The notes: a model not told the origin generated them from the sequence alone. 38,745 nucleotides of DNA from Vulcanisaeta distributa JCM 11216 (GCF_001315985.1 NZ_BBBI01000021.1:1-38745), one strand, 5' to 3'. Counted from the stretch's first letter, positions 19,389 to 28,696 are shown. Translations and numbers: made by a program.

Positions 19389-19879
19389 ATGGCCACATTA
19401 ACAAGGTCTAAGCAACCGAGGAAGCAGAGGAAGGCGTTATTCAATGCGTCACTCCATGTTAGGCATAGGTTAATGACTGCAAGGCTTAGTGAGGACCTAC
19501 AGAGGCAGTACGGCGTTAAGAGATTGCCTGTTAGGAAGGGTGATACCGTGCTTATACTCAGGGGGGTGACTTTAAGGGCGTTAGGGGGGGTAAGGTTGTT
19601 GATGTTGATTTGAGGAAGATGAGGATTTACGTGGAGAACGCAACCCTGAAGAAACCGAGTGGCGAGACTGTTTATTACCCAATACACCCGTCAAAGGTCA
19701 TGATTGTTGAGCTAGACACAAGCGATAAGAGGAGGCTTGAGGCCATTGAGAGGGCTAGGAAGCAGCGCGAGGAGTACCTGAAGAAGCTTGAGGAGGCTAA
19801 GGAGGCCAGGGCGTTGAGGAAGCCTGAGGTAATCGTCGTTGGTGGTCAGGGCGGTGGCAGTGAGCAGAAGCAACAGTAA
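19389..19879 (+). CDS. rpl24: ribosomal protein uL24 (L24p/L26e), frame broken in two G runs
   Basis: Large-subunit ribosomal protein. It starts [19 protein letters not shown] and has the KOW region [11 protein letters not shown], then [17 protein letters not shown] and the ribosomal-protein end [15 protein letters not shown], followed by a long basic/acidic helix that is typical in crenarchaea. The KOW segment is interrupted by G6 at about 19562-19567 (four expected, RGDFKGV) and G7 at about 19584-19590 (four expected, RGKVVDVD). With both runs at four G the protein is continuous and about 162 residues long. Being single-copy and essential, it is strong evidence that the breaks are not biological. 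Confidence 0.93.
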
Positions 19880-19889
19880 GCCTTTAAAT

Positions 19890-19905
19890 GGGGGGGTTCC
19901 CCCCC
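19890..19905. repeat. G7-TT-C7 palindrome before rps4e
   Basis: Seven G, TT, seven C, lying between a CTTTAAAT TATA-like element (19881-19888) and the ATG at 19919. If both runs were inflated from four like others here, the native site would be GGGGTTCCCC. It could be an operator or hairpin near the rps4e start. Confidence 0.4.
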
Positions 19906-19918
19906 ACGGTGATGCCTA

Positions 19919-20665
19919 ATGCCCAGTAGACACTTAAGGCGTTATCAAGCACCTGAGTGGTGGCCGATATCGACGAAGGAGGCCGTGTGGGTTGTTAGGC
20001 CGAGCCCTGGACCGCATCCACTGGCTAAGTCATTGCCGCTGGCATTACTCGTTAGGGATGTACTTAGGTACACGAAGACCCTCAGGGAGGCTAGGTACGT
20101 AATTGGTAAGGGGGGGGTTGATTAAGGTTGATGGTAGGGTAAGGAGGGATTACAAGTACCCAGTGGGTTTGATGGATATTGTTGAGATAGTACCAACCAA
20201 TGAGGTTTACCGAATGGTTCCACACCCGACTAAGTTCCTATGGCCAGTACCAATAGGCCAGGAGGAGGCTAGGTATAAGCTTTGTAGGATTGAGAATAAG
20301 ACAATGGTTAAGGGTGGGCAAATACAGCTTAACCTGCATGATGGCAGGAACCTACAACTACCCTATGAGGAGGGCAGTAAGTACAATACGCTTGACTCAG
20401 TACTCATTGACATTAACGAGGATAAGATCGTTGATTATATAAAGCTTGAGCTAGGCTCGCTGGGCTCATTGTTGATGGTAAGAACGTGGGTTACTACGGC
20501 AAGATAACCGAGATAATACAGACCTATAGGAAGAGGGAGTCCACTGTGAAGATTGTGACAAGTGATGGCAGGGAGGTCAGGACAATAGTGAATTACCTAT
20601 TTGCACTGGGTAGGGAAAAGCCCTCAATAACAATAATGCCGCAACAATTAACGCAATCTCAATAA
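19919..20665 (+). CDS. rps4e: ribosomal protein eS4 (frame broken twice)
   Basis: Small-subunit ribosomal protein of archaea and eukaryotes, here following rpl24 as in other archaea. The start MPSRHLRRYQAPEWWPI is diagnostic; GPHPLAKSLPLALLVRDVL, the S4-like RNA-binding turn IKVDGRVRRDYKYPVGLMD and the C-terminal KOW stretch (GYYGKITEI) follow. The G8 run at 20110-20117 breaks the frame (four or seven G needed, YVIGKGLIKVDG), and near 20464 one base is missing (LGLIVDGKNVGYYG). The protein then runs about 248 residues to TAA at 20663-20665, ending MPQQLTQSQ. It overlaps the end of mptE by seven bases on the opposite strand. Confidence 0.93.
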
Positions 20666-21315
20666 AATTTGACCACGATATTGATACTTGCGGATTTTCT
20701 AATGACCCTATTAATTAATGTTTTAGCAATATCAAGCTTTATTCTCTTTACATTATCGTCTCTCTTCACGACCTTGCCTGGATTAAAGCCATAAATCCTA
20801 ATTTCCCTGGCACCCATGTAATAAGCAAGATAAACAGCCCTGTCGCCATCGGTAAATCCAGGGATCAGTAATGAACAACCCCCCCTAGGCCATACCTGAA
20901 CCGTAGGTAGTAACTTCCTAACTCTGGACGCGTACTTAGGGTAATGCGTAATGTTATCTCCGTGCGCATGACCAAGCACTAAGCAATTACAATCAATTAG
21001 TTCCTCAGGCATGAAGTCAAAGTCCGTAATAGCAATGTCAGGGCTTAGTCCCCAATCACGAAGAAGCCTAACCGAGTAGCCCTCAACCGCGATCAACAGA
21101 CCATCACCACCAGGCCTTACCTCGGCTGGCGGCATCACTATATTAACCACATCCCACCGGAACTCCCTTAGATCACCTTCATACTTGCAAAAGCTGGGCG
21201 CCAGCTCGGCCGCCAGGTAATCACCCTTAAAGTTTAATTGGGGGGGAAGCATTGCCATGTAGTAATTCCTAATTAACAACCACTCCATTGGGTCAAGAAC
21301 AATGCCGCCACGCAT
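20659..21315 (-). CDS. mptE: 6-hydroxymethyl-7,8-dihydropterin pyrophosphokinase MptE-like (DUF115)
   Basis: Transfers pyrophosphate from ATP to hydroxymethyl-dihydropterin in tetrahydromethanopterin or folate synthesis. The 218-residue length fits archaeal MptE. Conserved marks are PDIAITDFDF (the strand with two acidic residues), CLVLGHAHGDN, IPGFTDGDRAVYLAYYMGA and IRIYGF. In-frame C7/G7 runs give MLPPQLNF and WPRGGCS where one residue fewer is expected. The ATG at 21315 lies 19 bases after the end of glyA on the same strand, so the two genes likely form an operon; the product feeds the pterin cofactor used by serine hydroxymethyltransferase. Confidence 0.85.
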   Translation of the reverse strand: MRGGIVLDPMEWLLIRNYYMAMLPPQLNFKGDYLAAELAPSFCKYEGDLREFRWDVVNIVMPPAEVRPGGDGLLIAVEGYSVRLLRDWGLSPDIAITDFDFMPEELIDCNCLVLGHAHGDNITHYPKYASRVRKLLPTVQVWPRGGCSLLIPGFTDGDRAVYLAYYMGAREIRIYGFNPGKVVKRDDNVKRIKLDIAKTLINRVIRKSASINIVVKFY

Positions 21316-21334
21316 TTTAACCTCAGTGCCTGCA

Positions 21335-22628
21335 TTACATTAGCATGTTTATGCCTACGTCAATACCAATATCCTTAAGCGTTAAGCCATACTTAACCTG
21401 TGTAAACTCCCTCCTAAACTCGATAACCTCCTTCCTAACACTACTCGGGTCCTCCCTCCTTATGAGGACCCGCGCCATGAATTCGGCAATAACCCTCATC
21501 TCATCCTTACCCATGCCGAACCTAGTCATCTCCTGAACACCAAGCCTAAGTCCACTTGGGTCCCTGAAACCCTTGTCCCAGGGAAGCGCGTTCCTATTTA
21601 CAATAATATTAGCCTCCTCAAGTAAAGCCGCTGTTTTCGTACCGCCACCAATCTCCGAAACATCGACAAGTACCTGGTGCGTTCTTGTGAAACCCTTGTT
21701 CTCAGCAACAACCCTGAAACCCACCGCATGTAATTCCTCTGCCAATGCCCTTGCATTATTAACAACCTGCTCTGCGTATGCCTTACCGAACTTCATCATT
21801 TCAATGGCAGTTACGGCAGTAGCGGCATACCTATGATGGTGATAATTAGAGGTTAGCCCAGGGAATACGGCCTTCTGAATCGCCTTAAATAAGTCCTCCC
21901 TGTTGGTGAAGATTACGCCGCCTTGGGGGGGTCCAGGGAATGTTTTGTGGGTCGATGATGTCATGACATCAGCGCCCAAGTCAAGTGGATTTGGAAATGC
22001 GCCGCCAGCTATTAAGCCAAGCACATGGCTGAGTCATGTAGTAATACCGCATTAACCTCATGAGAGACCTCGAGAAGCTCCCTCACTGGATGTGGAAATA
22101 GGTATACAGAACCACCAAGTATCACAATCTTTGGCTTAACTTCCCTAATCAACTTAATGCTCTCATCAACATCAACGTTGAACTCCTCATTATCCCATGG
22201 CAAATCCACAACCTTTAACCTGAAAATTCCAGGCGCGCCGGTTGTTTTATGGCTTATATGACCACCTGAGTTAAGTGGTACCGACACTATAGTATCACCG
22301 GGTTGCGCCAAGGCTGCATATACGGATGCATTAGCTATAGTTCCAGATATAGGTCTAACATCAACGAACTTGGCATGGAATAACTCACCCATTAGGTTTG
22401 CGAGGAGACCTTCAAGCTTATCGATATACTTAGTGCCTTGGTAATACCTACTACCCAACGTACCCTCGGCATACCTGCCCTCCATATCATTTAAGTAAAT
22501 GTACTCGGCCAGTGGTGACATTACGTTCTCGCTGGGTATGAGGTTTATCGTCTCTAGCCTACGCCACCTGTTATGCACCTTCACTATACTTAATACGTCA
22601 TTCAGGCTGAGTCCGGGTCTAATGGCAT
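21335..22628 (-). CDS. glyA: serine hydroxymethyltransferase (frame broken)
   Basis: PLP enzyme that converts serine and a tetrahydropterin to glycine and the methylene-pterin. [31 protein letters not shown], the PLP-lysine motif STHKTFPGP and [14 protein letters not shown] are present. The break near 22018 is one missing C ([19 protein letters not shown]). A C7-equivalent run near 21926 gives FPGPPQGG where FPGPQGG is invariant. Upstream of the visible GTG start the frame continues as [20 protein letters not shown] to ATG 22628 if one G is restored (ATGGCC); a TTTAATAG element about 25-30 bases before supports this. Corrected length is about 431 residues, normal for archaeal GlyA. Confidence 0.9.
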
Positions 22629-22738
22629 TTACTAAGGTTTAACGATAATCTATTAAAGCTTTAATGCCCTGCCCACTCGGCCTATTCTTAGGGTATTACG
22701 GAGCGGTGGATTAATTAATCTCTATAGTATGTATAAAC

Positions 22739-24578
22739 ATGATGTCTACTGTTAATAATGACATTAAGTTTCTGGATGTTGTAAAGGCTCTTGAAAGTAT
22801 TGAAGCAACCACGCAGAGAACCGTGATGGCGAAGCTACTTTCAACACTCCTCAAGAAGACCCCCACCCAACGTTATTGATAAGGTCATCTACTTCATACT
22901 CGGCCAGTTAAGACCTGACTGGGAAGGCGTGGAGCTCGGTGTGGCCGAGAAGCTCACCTTTAAGGCCATTTCTAATGCCACAGGGGGGGTATCCGTTAAG
23001 CAGGTTGAGGATCTTTACAAGAGACTTGGTGATATTGGCGAGACGGCTAGGAGAATAATGAGTAGTAAGCCTCAGCAGGGTGGTGGTAAGTCAATACTTG
23101 AGTTCTTCGGTGGTGGGGGGGGTGGTGAGGAGTTAACGATGGGTAAGGTCTACGATACGTTAATGTCGATAGCCAGGGCGAGCGGTGAGGGTGCCCAGGA
23201 CACTAAGGTTAAGCTCCTGACATACCTATTCTCGAGGGCTAAGCCTGAGGAGGCTAAGTACATTGCCAGGTTCGTAATTGGTAGGCTGAGGCTTGGTGTT
23301 GCTGACATGACAATACTAGATGCCTTGTCCGATGCCTATAAGGTGTCCAGGGACGCCCTGGAGAGGGCTTACCATATTTATCCAGACCTTGGTTATATTG
23401 CTAAAATGGTTGCTCAGGAGGGTCAGGATGCCCTGGGTAAGATACACGTAACACCTGGTGTACCAATACAGCCAATGCTTGCGGAGAGATTGAGCACAGC
23501 CACCGAAATATTGGCTAAGCTTGGTGGTACCGCAATGGTTGAGTATAAGTATGATGGTGAGAGGGCCCAGGTGCATAAGACCAGGGATGGCGAGGTTAGG
23601 ATCTTCAGTAGGAGGCTTGAGAATATAACTCATGCATACCCAGACGTTGCTGAATACGTTAAGGAGGCTATCGATGCTAAGGAATTCATTGTTGAGGGTG
23701 AAATAATAGCTATTGACCCAGACACGGGTGAGTTTAGACCCTTCCAGGAGTTGATGCATAGGAAGAGGAAGCATGATATTAAGGAGGCTATGAAGGAGTA
23801 CCCAGTTAATATATTCCTGTTTGATGTCATGTACGTCGATGGTCAGGACCTAACGAACCTACCACTCATTGATAGGAAGAGGAAGTTGCTTGAGATCCTT
23901 AAGCCCAGTGAGTATGTTCACTTGGCGACGTGGAGGATAATAAATGATGCTGAGGAACTTGATAAGTTCTTCCATGAGGCTATAAGTGATGGTTGTGAGG
24001 GCGTGATGTGTAAGTCCATTAAGGCTGACTCTATTTATGAAATGGGCGCCAGGGGGGGTTGGCTCTGGATTAAGTATAAGCGTGACTACAGGAGTGAGTT
24101 GACGGATACCCTGGACCTAGTTGTCGTGGGCGCCTTCTGGGGGGGCCGCGGTAAGAGGGCTGGCACATACGGAGCGCTGCTCATTGCGGCCTATGATCCA
24201 AAGACCGATCAGTTCTACACAGTGAGTAAGGTGGGTAGTGGATTCACTGACGAGGATTTAGTAAAGCTTAAGCAGATGCTTGACCCGTATAGGATACCTC
24301 ATAGGCATCCAAGGGTTGTTTCCAAGATGGAGCCTGACGTGTGGTTCGTGCCTGCCGTGGTCCTTGAAATAATTGGTGCAGAAATAACCCTAAGCCCACT
24401 CCATACTTGCTGCATGGGCGCCGTTAGGCCTGACGTTGGTTTGGCCATTAGGTTCCCAAGGTTTACGGGTCGTTATAGGACGGATAAGTCGCCGGAGCAG
24501 GCAACGACTGTTGATGAAATACTCGAGATGTATAAGGAGCAGAAGAAGGTAAAGGTTGAGGAGGGTGCCAATCCATAA
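22739..24578 (+). CDS. lig: ATP-dependent DNA ligase (frame broken near the N terminus)
   Basis: Seals nicks during replication and repair. About 612 residues, the normal archaeal length. The N-terminal DNA-binding domain ([13 protein letters not shown]) leads to [14 protein letters not shown], the nucleotidyl-lysine motif [12 protein letters not shown] (Lys near 270), [41 protein letters not shown] and the OB-fold end [25 protein letters not shown]5 run near 22862 (four expected, [19 protein letters not shown]) breaks the frame, so the start is ATG 22739, not the later GTG. In-frame G runs give ARGGWLW and [10 protein letters not shown] with one Gly more than canonical. Confidence 0.93.
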
Positions 24579-24581
24579 AAT

Positions 24582-25130
24582 TCATTGCTCACCGCCTTCC
24601 TCCTTCAATACCCTTTCTAGCATCCACCTCGCCGCCCTGATTATCTCCCTGAGTCTCTCATCACTCCTGTAATTCTTAATGACCATACTGACCACGTTAT
24701 CGCCATCAAGCTTAATCTCATAATTAAAGGCCTCCTCACGCCTTAATTGCCCATCCTTAACCAACTTATCATCCTCCTGCTTAAAGCCCTCAAGTATCTT
24801 ATCCCTGAAGAACCTCCTGAAGGCCGTGTTATCCTTATTGAAGGGCTTTATTGGCTTAATGCTCACCCCCCCATTCTCATAAACCTCGACAGTACCCAAT
24901 AACTCATTACCAACCCTAGACCTAATCTCCCTGGTCTCCACCAACTTACCAAGGTCCTGCGGCCTACTGACCAGTTCCGTGGCAGGGACTATTGACTGCG
25001 ACTTAATTATACTGTCAATTACGCTCTTGATCTCATTCAAGAGGTTAAGCTCCTCCTGAAGCTCCTTAATCCTACTGTCCAGTTTATCCCTAAGCTCAAG
25101 TAACCTCTTTACATCCACCGCATTATCCAC
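24582..25130 (-). CDS. conserved crenarchaeal-type protein with N-terminal coiled coil, function unknown
   Basis: The 182-residue protein starts with a coiled coil (LLELRDKLDSRIKELQEELNLL, written here in part: LRDKLDSRIKELQEEL) followed by a compact domain with LLGTVEVYENGGVSIKPI, RRFFRDKILEGF and a C-terminal helix RAARWMLERVLKEEGGEQ. I recognise the general look of crenarchaeal proteins of this size, but no characterised homologue. The C7 run near 24866 gives ENGGVS in-frame. It converges on the DNA ligase with only three bases between the stops, and it diverges from the sugar kinase by 37 bases, so both start regions share one promoter gap. Confidence 0.6.
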   Translation of the reverse strand: MDNAVDVKRLLELRDKLDSRIKELQEELNLLNEIKSVIDSIIKSQSIVPATELVSRPQDLGKLVETREIRSRVGNELLGTVEVYENGGVSIKPIKPFNKDNTAFRRFFRDKILEGFKQEDDKLVKDGQLRREEAFNYEIKLDGDNVVSMVIKNYRSDERLREIIRAARWMLERVLKEEGGEQ

Positions 25131-25167
25131 GGTTAAGAATTAATAAGTCCAGTTAATAAAGCTACGC

Positions 25168-26139
25168 GTGAATAATAAACCAATAGTACTCTCAATAGGT
25201 CATTTAAACCTGGACATTTATGTGAAGACTGATGCGATACCAAGGCCCGATGAGTCTGTTGACGCATATGAGACATACATGGGTGGTGGGGGGGGTTCCG
25301 CAGCTAATTTCTCAGTTGCCGTGGCTAGGCTTAGACTTGGTTCTAGATTTCTTGGGTCTGTGGGTAATGACCAATTTGGTGATATGTTGATTAAGGAACT
25401 GGAGACCGAGGGTGTGGACACAAGGTTCATTAAGCGTATTAGTCATGAGAGGACGGGCACCGTAATAGTCATTGTCGGCCTTGACGGCTCTAAACGAATG
25501 ATTAGGTACTCAGGAGCTAACCTGGGATTGACGCCCAGCGATGTGGACACTGGCGCTATGAATGGTGTCTCGCATATACACGTTGCCCTTGGTAGGACCG
25601 AGATAATCGATGCCTCAAAGCGCATTGCTAGGTCCATGGGATTAACAATATCCGTTGATGGGGGGTACGTCGTTGGCTAAGAAAGGGCTTGATGTGATTA
25701 GGGATGTGATGAATGATGTTGATATTTGGTTCATGAATAGCTTTGAAGCAAAGGAACTGGGCCATTCGGAAAATGTTGTCAGGGCCGCGGAGAACATAGC
25801 GAGTAAGGTTAGGGTTAGGGAGTTAATAGTTACTCTTGGTCCTCGTGGCGCATTACTTCTTAGGGATGATGAGGTTAAGTACTCGGACGCATTTAAAGTT
25901 CCCCCCCTGTGGATACCACAGGCGCTGGTGATACATTCGCAGCCGCCTACGTCGTTGCCTCGATACTCGACCTAGACCCAATAGATAAGCTTGTCTTCGC
26001 TAACGCAGCAGCATCGCTTAAGGTCACAAGGAGAGGCGCTAGATCATCGCCTAGGTTAAATGAGGTCGTTGAATTCCTGGAATCCCTCGGTTATGTCAAA
26101 CTAGCTAATGAGGTAATGAATAGACTTGGATCTACCTAA
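25168..26139 (+). CDS. PfkB-family sugar kinase (frame broken twice)
   Basis: Phosphorylates a sugar or nucleoside with ATP; ribokinase-like fold. Residues from VLSIGHLNLDIYVK, the PfkB signature-1 region GGGGGSAANFSVAVARL, then the catalytic signature DTTGAGDTFAAAY with the base Asp are all present once the frame is mended. Breaks: G6 at about 25660 (five expected, SVDGGTSLAKKGL) and C7 at about 25902-25908 (five expected, KVPPVDTTGAGD). The G8 run near 25288 is in-frame and lengthens the Gly stretch of signature 1. Total about 322 residues, usual for the family. The start GTG at 25168 gives a natural N terminus. The substrate is not determinable. Confidence 0.85.
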
Positions 26140-26163
26140 TCAGCTGGTTTAGTAATGGAAAAA

Positions 26164-26174
26164 ACTTATATATG
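26164..26174 (+). promoter_or_regulatory. TATA box for the Cys-rich protein gene
   Basis: ACTTATATATG lies about 46 bases before the GTG at 26215, so this message should carry a leader of around 20 bases. That leader contains a G7 run (native GGGG likely) 6-7 bases before the start codon, which can act as a Shine-Dalgarno site. Confidence 0.45.
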
Positions 26175-26214
26175 TAAGGAAACTACTGAGTATTAGGGTT
26201 AGGGGGGGATTACC

Positions 26215-26553
26215 GTGTCTAAGGTTAATGTCCAGGTTAAGGTTAAGTATTGTGACGGTACTTGGTGCAATTTCCAGTACTTCAGGTGCGCCAAGAAGGC
26301 ACTGAAGGTCGTTAGGCAGGGTAATAAGGTCACCACCCAATGCACGTTATTCGGTGGGTCCTGCATTGGTTATAAATGCCAATACGCTGTCTGTGAGGCG
26401 CACGTGATGGCTCCTGACGGTAGGTGCCTGCTTGATCTTAGGAATATGGAGGCTAAGGAGAGGGATATTGTTGAGGAGGCTAAGAAACTCGATCAGCAGG
26501 CCTCGGTGATTAATAGGCATTTAAAGAAGCTTGGGCTTAAGGACTACATGTAG
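26215..26553 (+). CDS. small Cys-rich protein, function unknown
   Basis: The 112-residue protein has eight Cys (residues 13, 18, 25, 43, 50, 55, 60 and 71) and a nearby His in the first 71 residues, including VKYCDGTWC and CIGYKCQYAVC, followed by a highly charged helical tail (KERDIVEEAKKLDQQASVI). The spacing suggests one or two metal sites or several disulfide bonds. I recognise no family. The GTG start is preceded by a G-rich site. The nucleotidyltransferase follows after six bases, so the two are probably co-transcribed. Confidence 0.6.
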   Translation: MSKVNVQVKVKYCDGTWCNFQYFRCAKKALKVVRQGNKVTTQCTLFGGSCIGYKCQYAVCEAHVMAPDGRCLLDLRNMEAKERDIVEEAKKLDQQASVINRHLKKLGLKDYM

Positions 26554-26559
26554 ATCCCA

Positions 26560-27249
26560 ATGATTAGAATAGTAATATTGACGGCCGGATTAGGCGAGAG
26601 ACTTAGACCCCCCCTTACTTACTTTGTCCCTAAGCCATATTTACCGCTCCGTAGTGGTTTAATAATAGAACGCATAATAAATTGGGTTAGATCACAGGGT
26701 TTGGATTATGATGATATAATCATAGTAACTGCATACATGGCCGATAGAGTACTTTCATTATTGAAGGATACGTTGATTGGCGTCAAGTTCGTCGTTGCCG
26801 ATCAATTACTGGGTACTGCTGGGCAGTTATGGTATGTGCGGGATTTGGTTGATGATAATGATGACGTTGTTGTAATAAATGGTGATGTAATAACCAGTGT
26901 ATCCCTGGCAAAGGCCTTTGAGTATCACAGGTCGAGTAACGCGGATGTCACAATAATCTCGATTAGGTACAAGATAACCGCTAGGTATGGGGGGGTACTT
27001 GATGTGGGTCCCGGTGGTGAGTTCAGGGGTTGGCTTGAGAAACCCACAATTACCTTACCAATAGTTGTTGGTATGTACGTGATGAAGGGTTCATTAATTA
27101 GGAGATTGAACAAGGAAAGACTCGATATGAATAAGTACATTGAGAATTTGCAGAAAATGGGCCTAAGAATCATGGTATTCCTATCAGATGGCGATTATGT
27201 AGACCTTGGGGGGGTACCTCAGGACTACTTGAATTCATTAGTACCGTGA
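26560..27249 (+). CDS. sugar-phosphate nucleotidyltransferase, short form
   Basis: A 229-residue NDP-sugar pyrophosphorylase with only the catalytic domain. It begins IVILTAGLGERLRPPLT; the canonical signature is GxGxRLRPLT, and the additional Pro comes from a C7 run near 26610. VPKPYLPL, VVINGDVI with the metal-binding Asp, the sugar-contacting WLEKP and DYVDLGGVPQDYL are present; G7 runs also give YGGVLDV and LGGVP where one Gly is usual. There is no C-terminal beta-helix, unlike the enzyme at 8551-9630, so the two are not duplicates. It may supply activated sugar for the glycosyltransferase further downstream. The frame is intact. Confidence 0.8.
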   Translation: MIRIVILTAGLGERLRPPLTYFVPKPYLPLRSGLIIERIINWVRSQGLDYDDIIIVTAYMADRVLSLLKDTLIGVKFVVADQLLGTAGQLWYVRDLVDDNDDVVVINGDVITSVSLAKAFEYHRSSNADVTIISIRYKITARYGGVLDVGPGGEFRGWLEKPTITLPIVVGMYVMKGSLIRRLNKERLDMNKYIENLQKMGLRIMVFLSDGDYVDLGGVPQDYLNSLVP

Positions 27250-27278
27250 CCATTAATCAATAAATCAATGAACGCAAC

Positions 27279-27290
27279 ATATATAAAACA
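27279..27290 (+). promoter_or_regulatory. TATA box for the coiled-coil gene pair
   Basis: ATATATAAAACA is centred about 29 bases before the ATG at 27314, supporting a leaderless start and a separate transcription unit for the two coiled-coil genes. Confidence 0.5.
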
Positions 27291-27313
27291 ATAAAGTATA
27301 TGAATTACCAATA

Positions 27314-28099
27314 ATGTCCAGGGCTGTTTGTCCAGGGCTTGAAAGGACCGCAAGTGGTTATGTGTGTACTTATGCACAACGCCCAATTAATCCATTCCAG
27401 TGGTATTGCTTTGGCGATTATTTTGAGTGCCCAATATACGTACAGTACATGAAGACAAAAAGTGCGCAAGCAAAGGCTGAGGTCAAACCATCACAAACTG
27501 TTCAACCATTACAGCAAGCCCAACAACAGACACAACAGGTAGTTACAGCTCCAGTTACTGTGACTACTACACGTGTTGAGACCACGGGTGACGCTGAGGA
27601 CGAGTTAATTAGGAATAGCGAGTCAATAATATCAAAGTTCGAGGGCAATGCTAAGGCGCTTAATGATAAGTGGAAGGATTATGAAAACTCCGTGCAAGCA
27701 ACCAGGCAGAGCTGGGAGTTAGAGAAGGCTAGGCTAAAGAGATACATTATTATTCTTGAGAGAATTCGTAATAAGTATAGTGAGGATCTTAAGGAAATTG
27801 AACTCAGGAAGAACATGGGCCTTATTAACGATGATGCCTATAATAAGCTTAGAGACAGTATTCAGAAGAAGCTTGATAAGATTAGCGATAAGCTTAAGGA
27901 GCTAAACTCTAGGTATCAGGATGTTGAGACAACAATAACACAGCACTACAAGAGACTTTTGATGACTACGGTAACGCCCGAGGTCAGTAAGCTCAAACTC
28001 TCGCTGGCCAAGCTCGAGGAAATGTATAGGGATGGTAAGATTAGTAAGGAGGTTTATGAGAAGCTGAAGGCCGAGATTGAGGGGGGGGTGATATCATGA
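27314..28099 (+). CDS. coiled-coil protein with N-terminal four-Cys head
   Basis: The 261-residue protein has four Cys at residues 6, 18, 32 and 39 (CPGLERTASGYVC, then YCFGDYFECPIY), a pattern of crenarchaeal zinc-binding heads. A Gln/Thr/Val-rich linker (residues 55-92) leads to a long coiled coil with two hairpin-like units, MGLINDDAYNKLRDSIQKKL and MYRDGKISKEVYEKL, of the kind seen in SHOCT-like modules. No signal peptide or membrane segment. Its stop overlaps the next ATG (ATGA), so the two are translationally coupled. The second gene is a paralogue of the coiled-coil part. The G8 run before the overlap lies where the ribosome binding site for gene 2 would be. Function unknown; a scaffold or filament role is only a guess. 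Confidence 0.65.
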   Translation: MSRAVCPGLERTASGYVCTYAQRPINPFQWYCFGDYFECPIYVQYMKTKSAQAKAEVKPSQTVQPLQQAQQQTQQVVTAPVTVTTTRVETTGDAEDELIRNSESIISKFEGNAKALNDKWKDYENSVQATRQSWELEKARLKRYIIILERIRNKYSEDLKEIELRKNMGLINDDAYNKLRDSIQKKLDKISDKLKELNSRYQDVETTITQHYKRLLMTTVTPEVSKLKLSLAKLEEMYRDGKISKEVYEKLKAEIEGGVIS

Positions 28100-28659
28100 G
28101 CGAGGAAATGCTAAGGATCTATGAGGAACTGTTAAGGCAGATTAATAAGACATATGACAGTTATACAGAACAGGTAAAGCGTTTGAATAGTATGTGGTCT
28201 GATTACAAGACCGCGGTTAGTAATGTTAAGAGAAATTGGGACGCCGATAACATATTATTAGCACTTAGGGTAAATGAACTCAAGGCTAGTATTGATTCAA
28301 TACGCGAAGAACTTGACATGCTTAAGGTTAAGAGGGAACTTGGACTTGTTGATGAAGAGGAGTACTCAAAGTTATCGACTGAATTAACAGATACATTAAC
28401 AAAACTAACTAATATGTATGATGAAGCTAAGTCTAAAATTGATGAAATTGATAAGGGCATTAAGGAACACTGGTTCAGGTCAATGGATGTAACATCGTTA
28501 ACCACCGAACAAGTCGATAACATGATTAAGGAGCTTGAGGATAGTAAGGCTAAGGGTGAAGTACCTGAAGATGTATATATCAGGGTTAAGGCGGACCTAG
28601 AACTTGTAAGAAGAGTTGTTCAAGCCCTAGCACTAATAAAGACGGAAACAAAATCCTAA
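28096..28659 (+). CDS. coiled-coil protein, paralogue of the upstream gene without the Cys head
   Basis: The 187-residue protein is almost wholly helical. It repeats the plan of the upstream coiled coil: SMWSDYKTAVSNVKRNWD corresponds to DKWKDYENSVQATRQSWE, and RELGLVDEEEYSKL to KNMGLINDDAYNKL. The final helix pair (IKELEDSKAKGEVPEDVYIR) matches the end of the partner. It is translated from an ATG inside the ATGA overlap, which suggests fixed stoichiometry and possibly a hetero-oligomer. No catalytic motif is seen. The frame is intact. Confidence 0.65.
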   Translation: MSEEMLRIYEELLRQINKTYDSYTEQVKRLNSMWSDYKTAVSNVKRNWDADNILLALRVNELKASIDSIREELDMLKVKRELGLVDEEEYSKLSTELTDTLTKLTNMYDEAKSKIDEIDKGIKEHWFRSMDVTSLTTEQVDNMIKELEDSKAKGEVPEDVYIRVKADLELVRRVVQALALIKTETKS

Positions 28660-28696
28660 ACTAACTAAATAATGTTCATTAGATTAAATACTAAAT

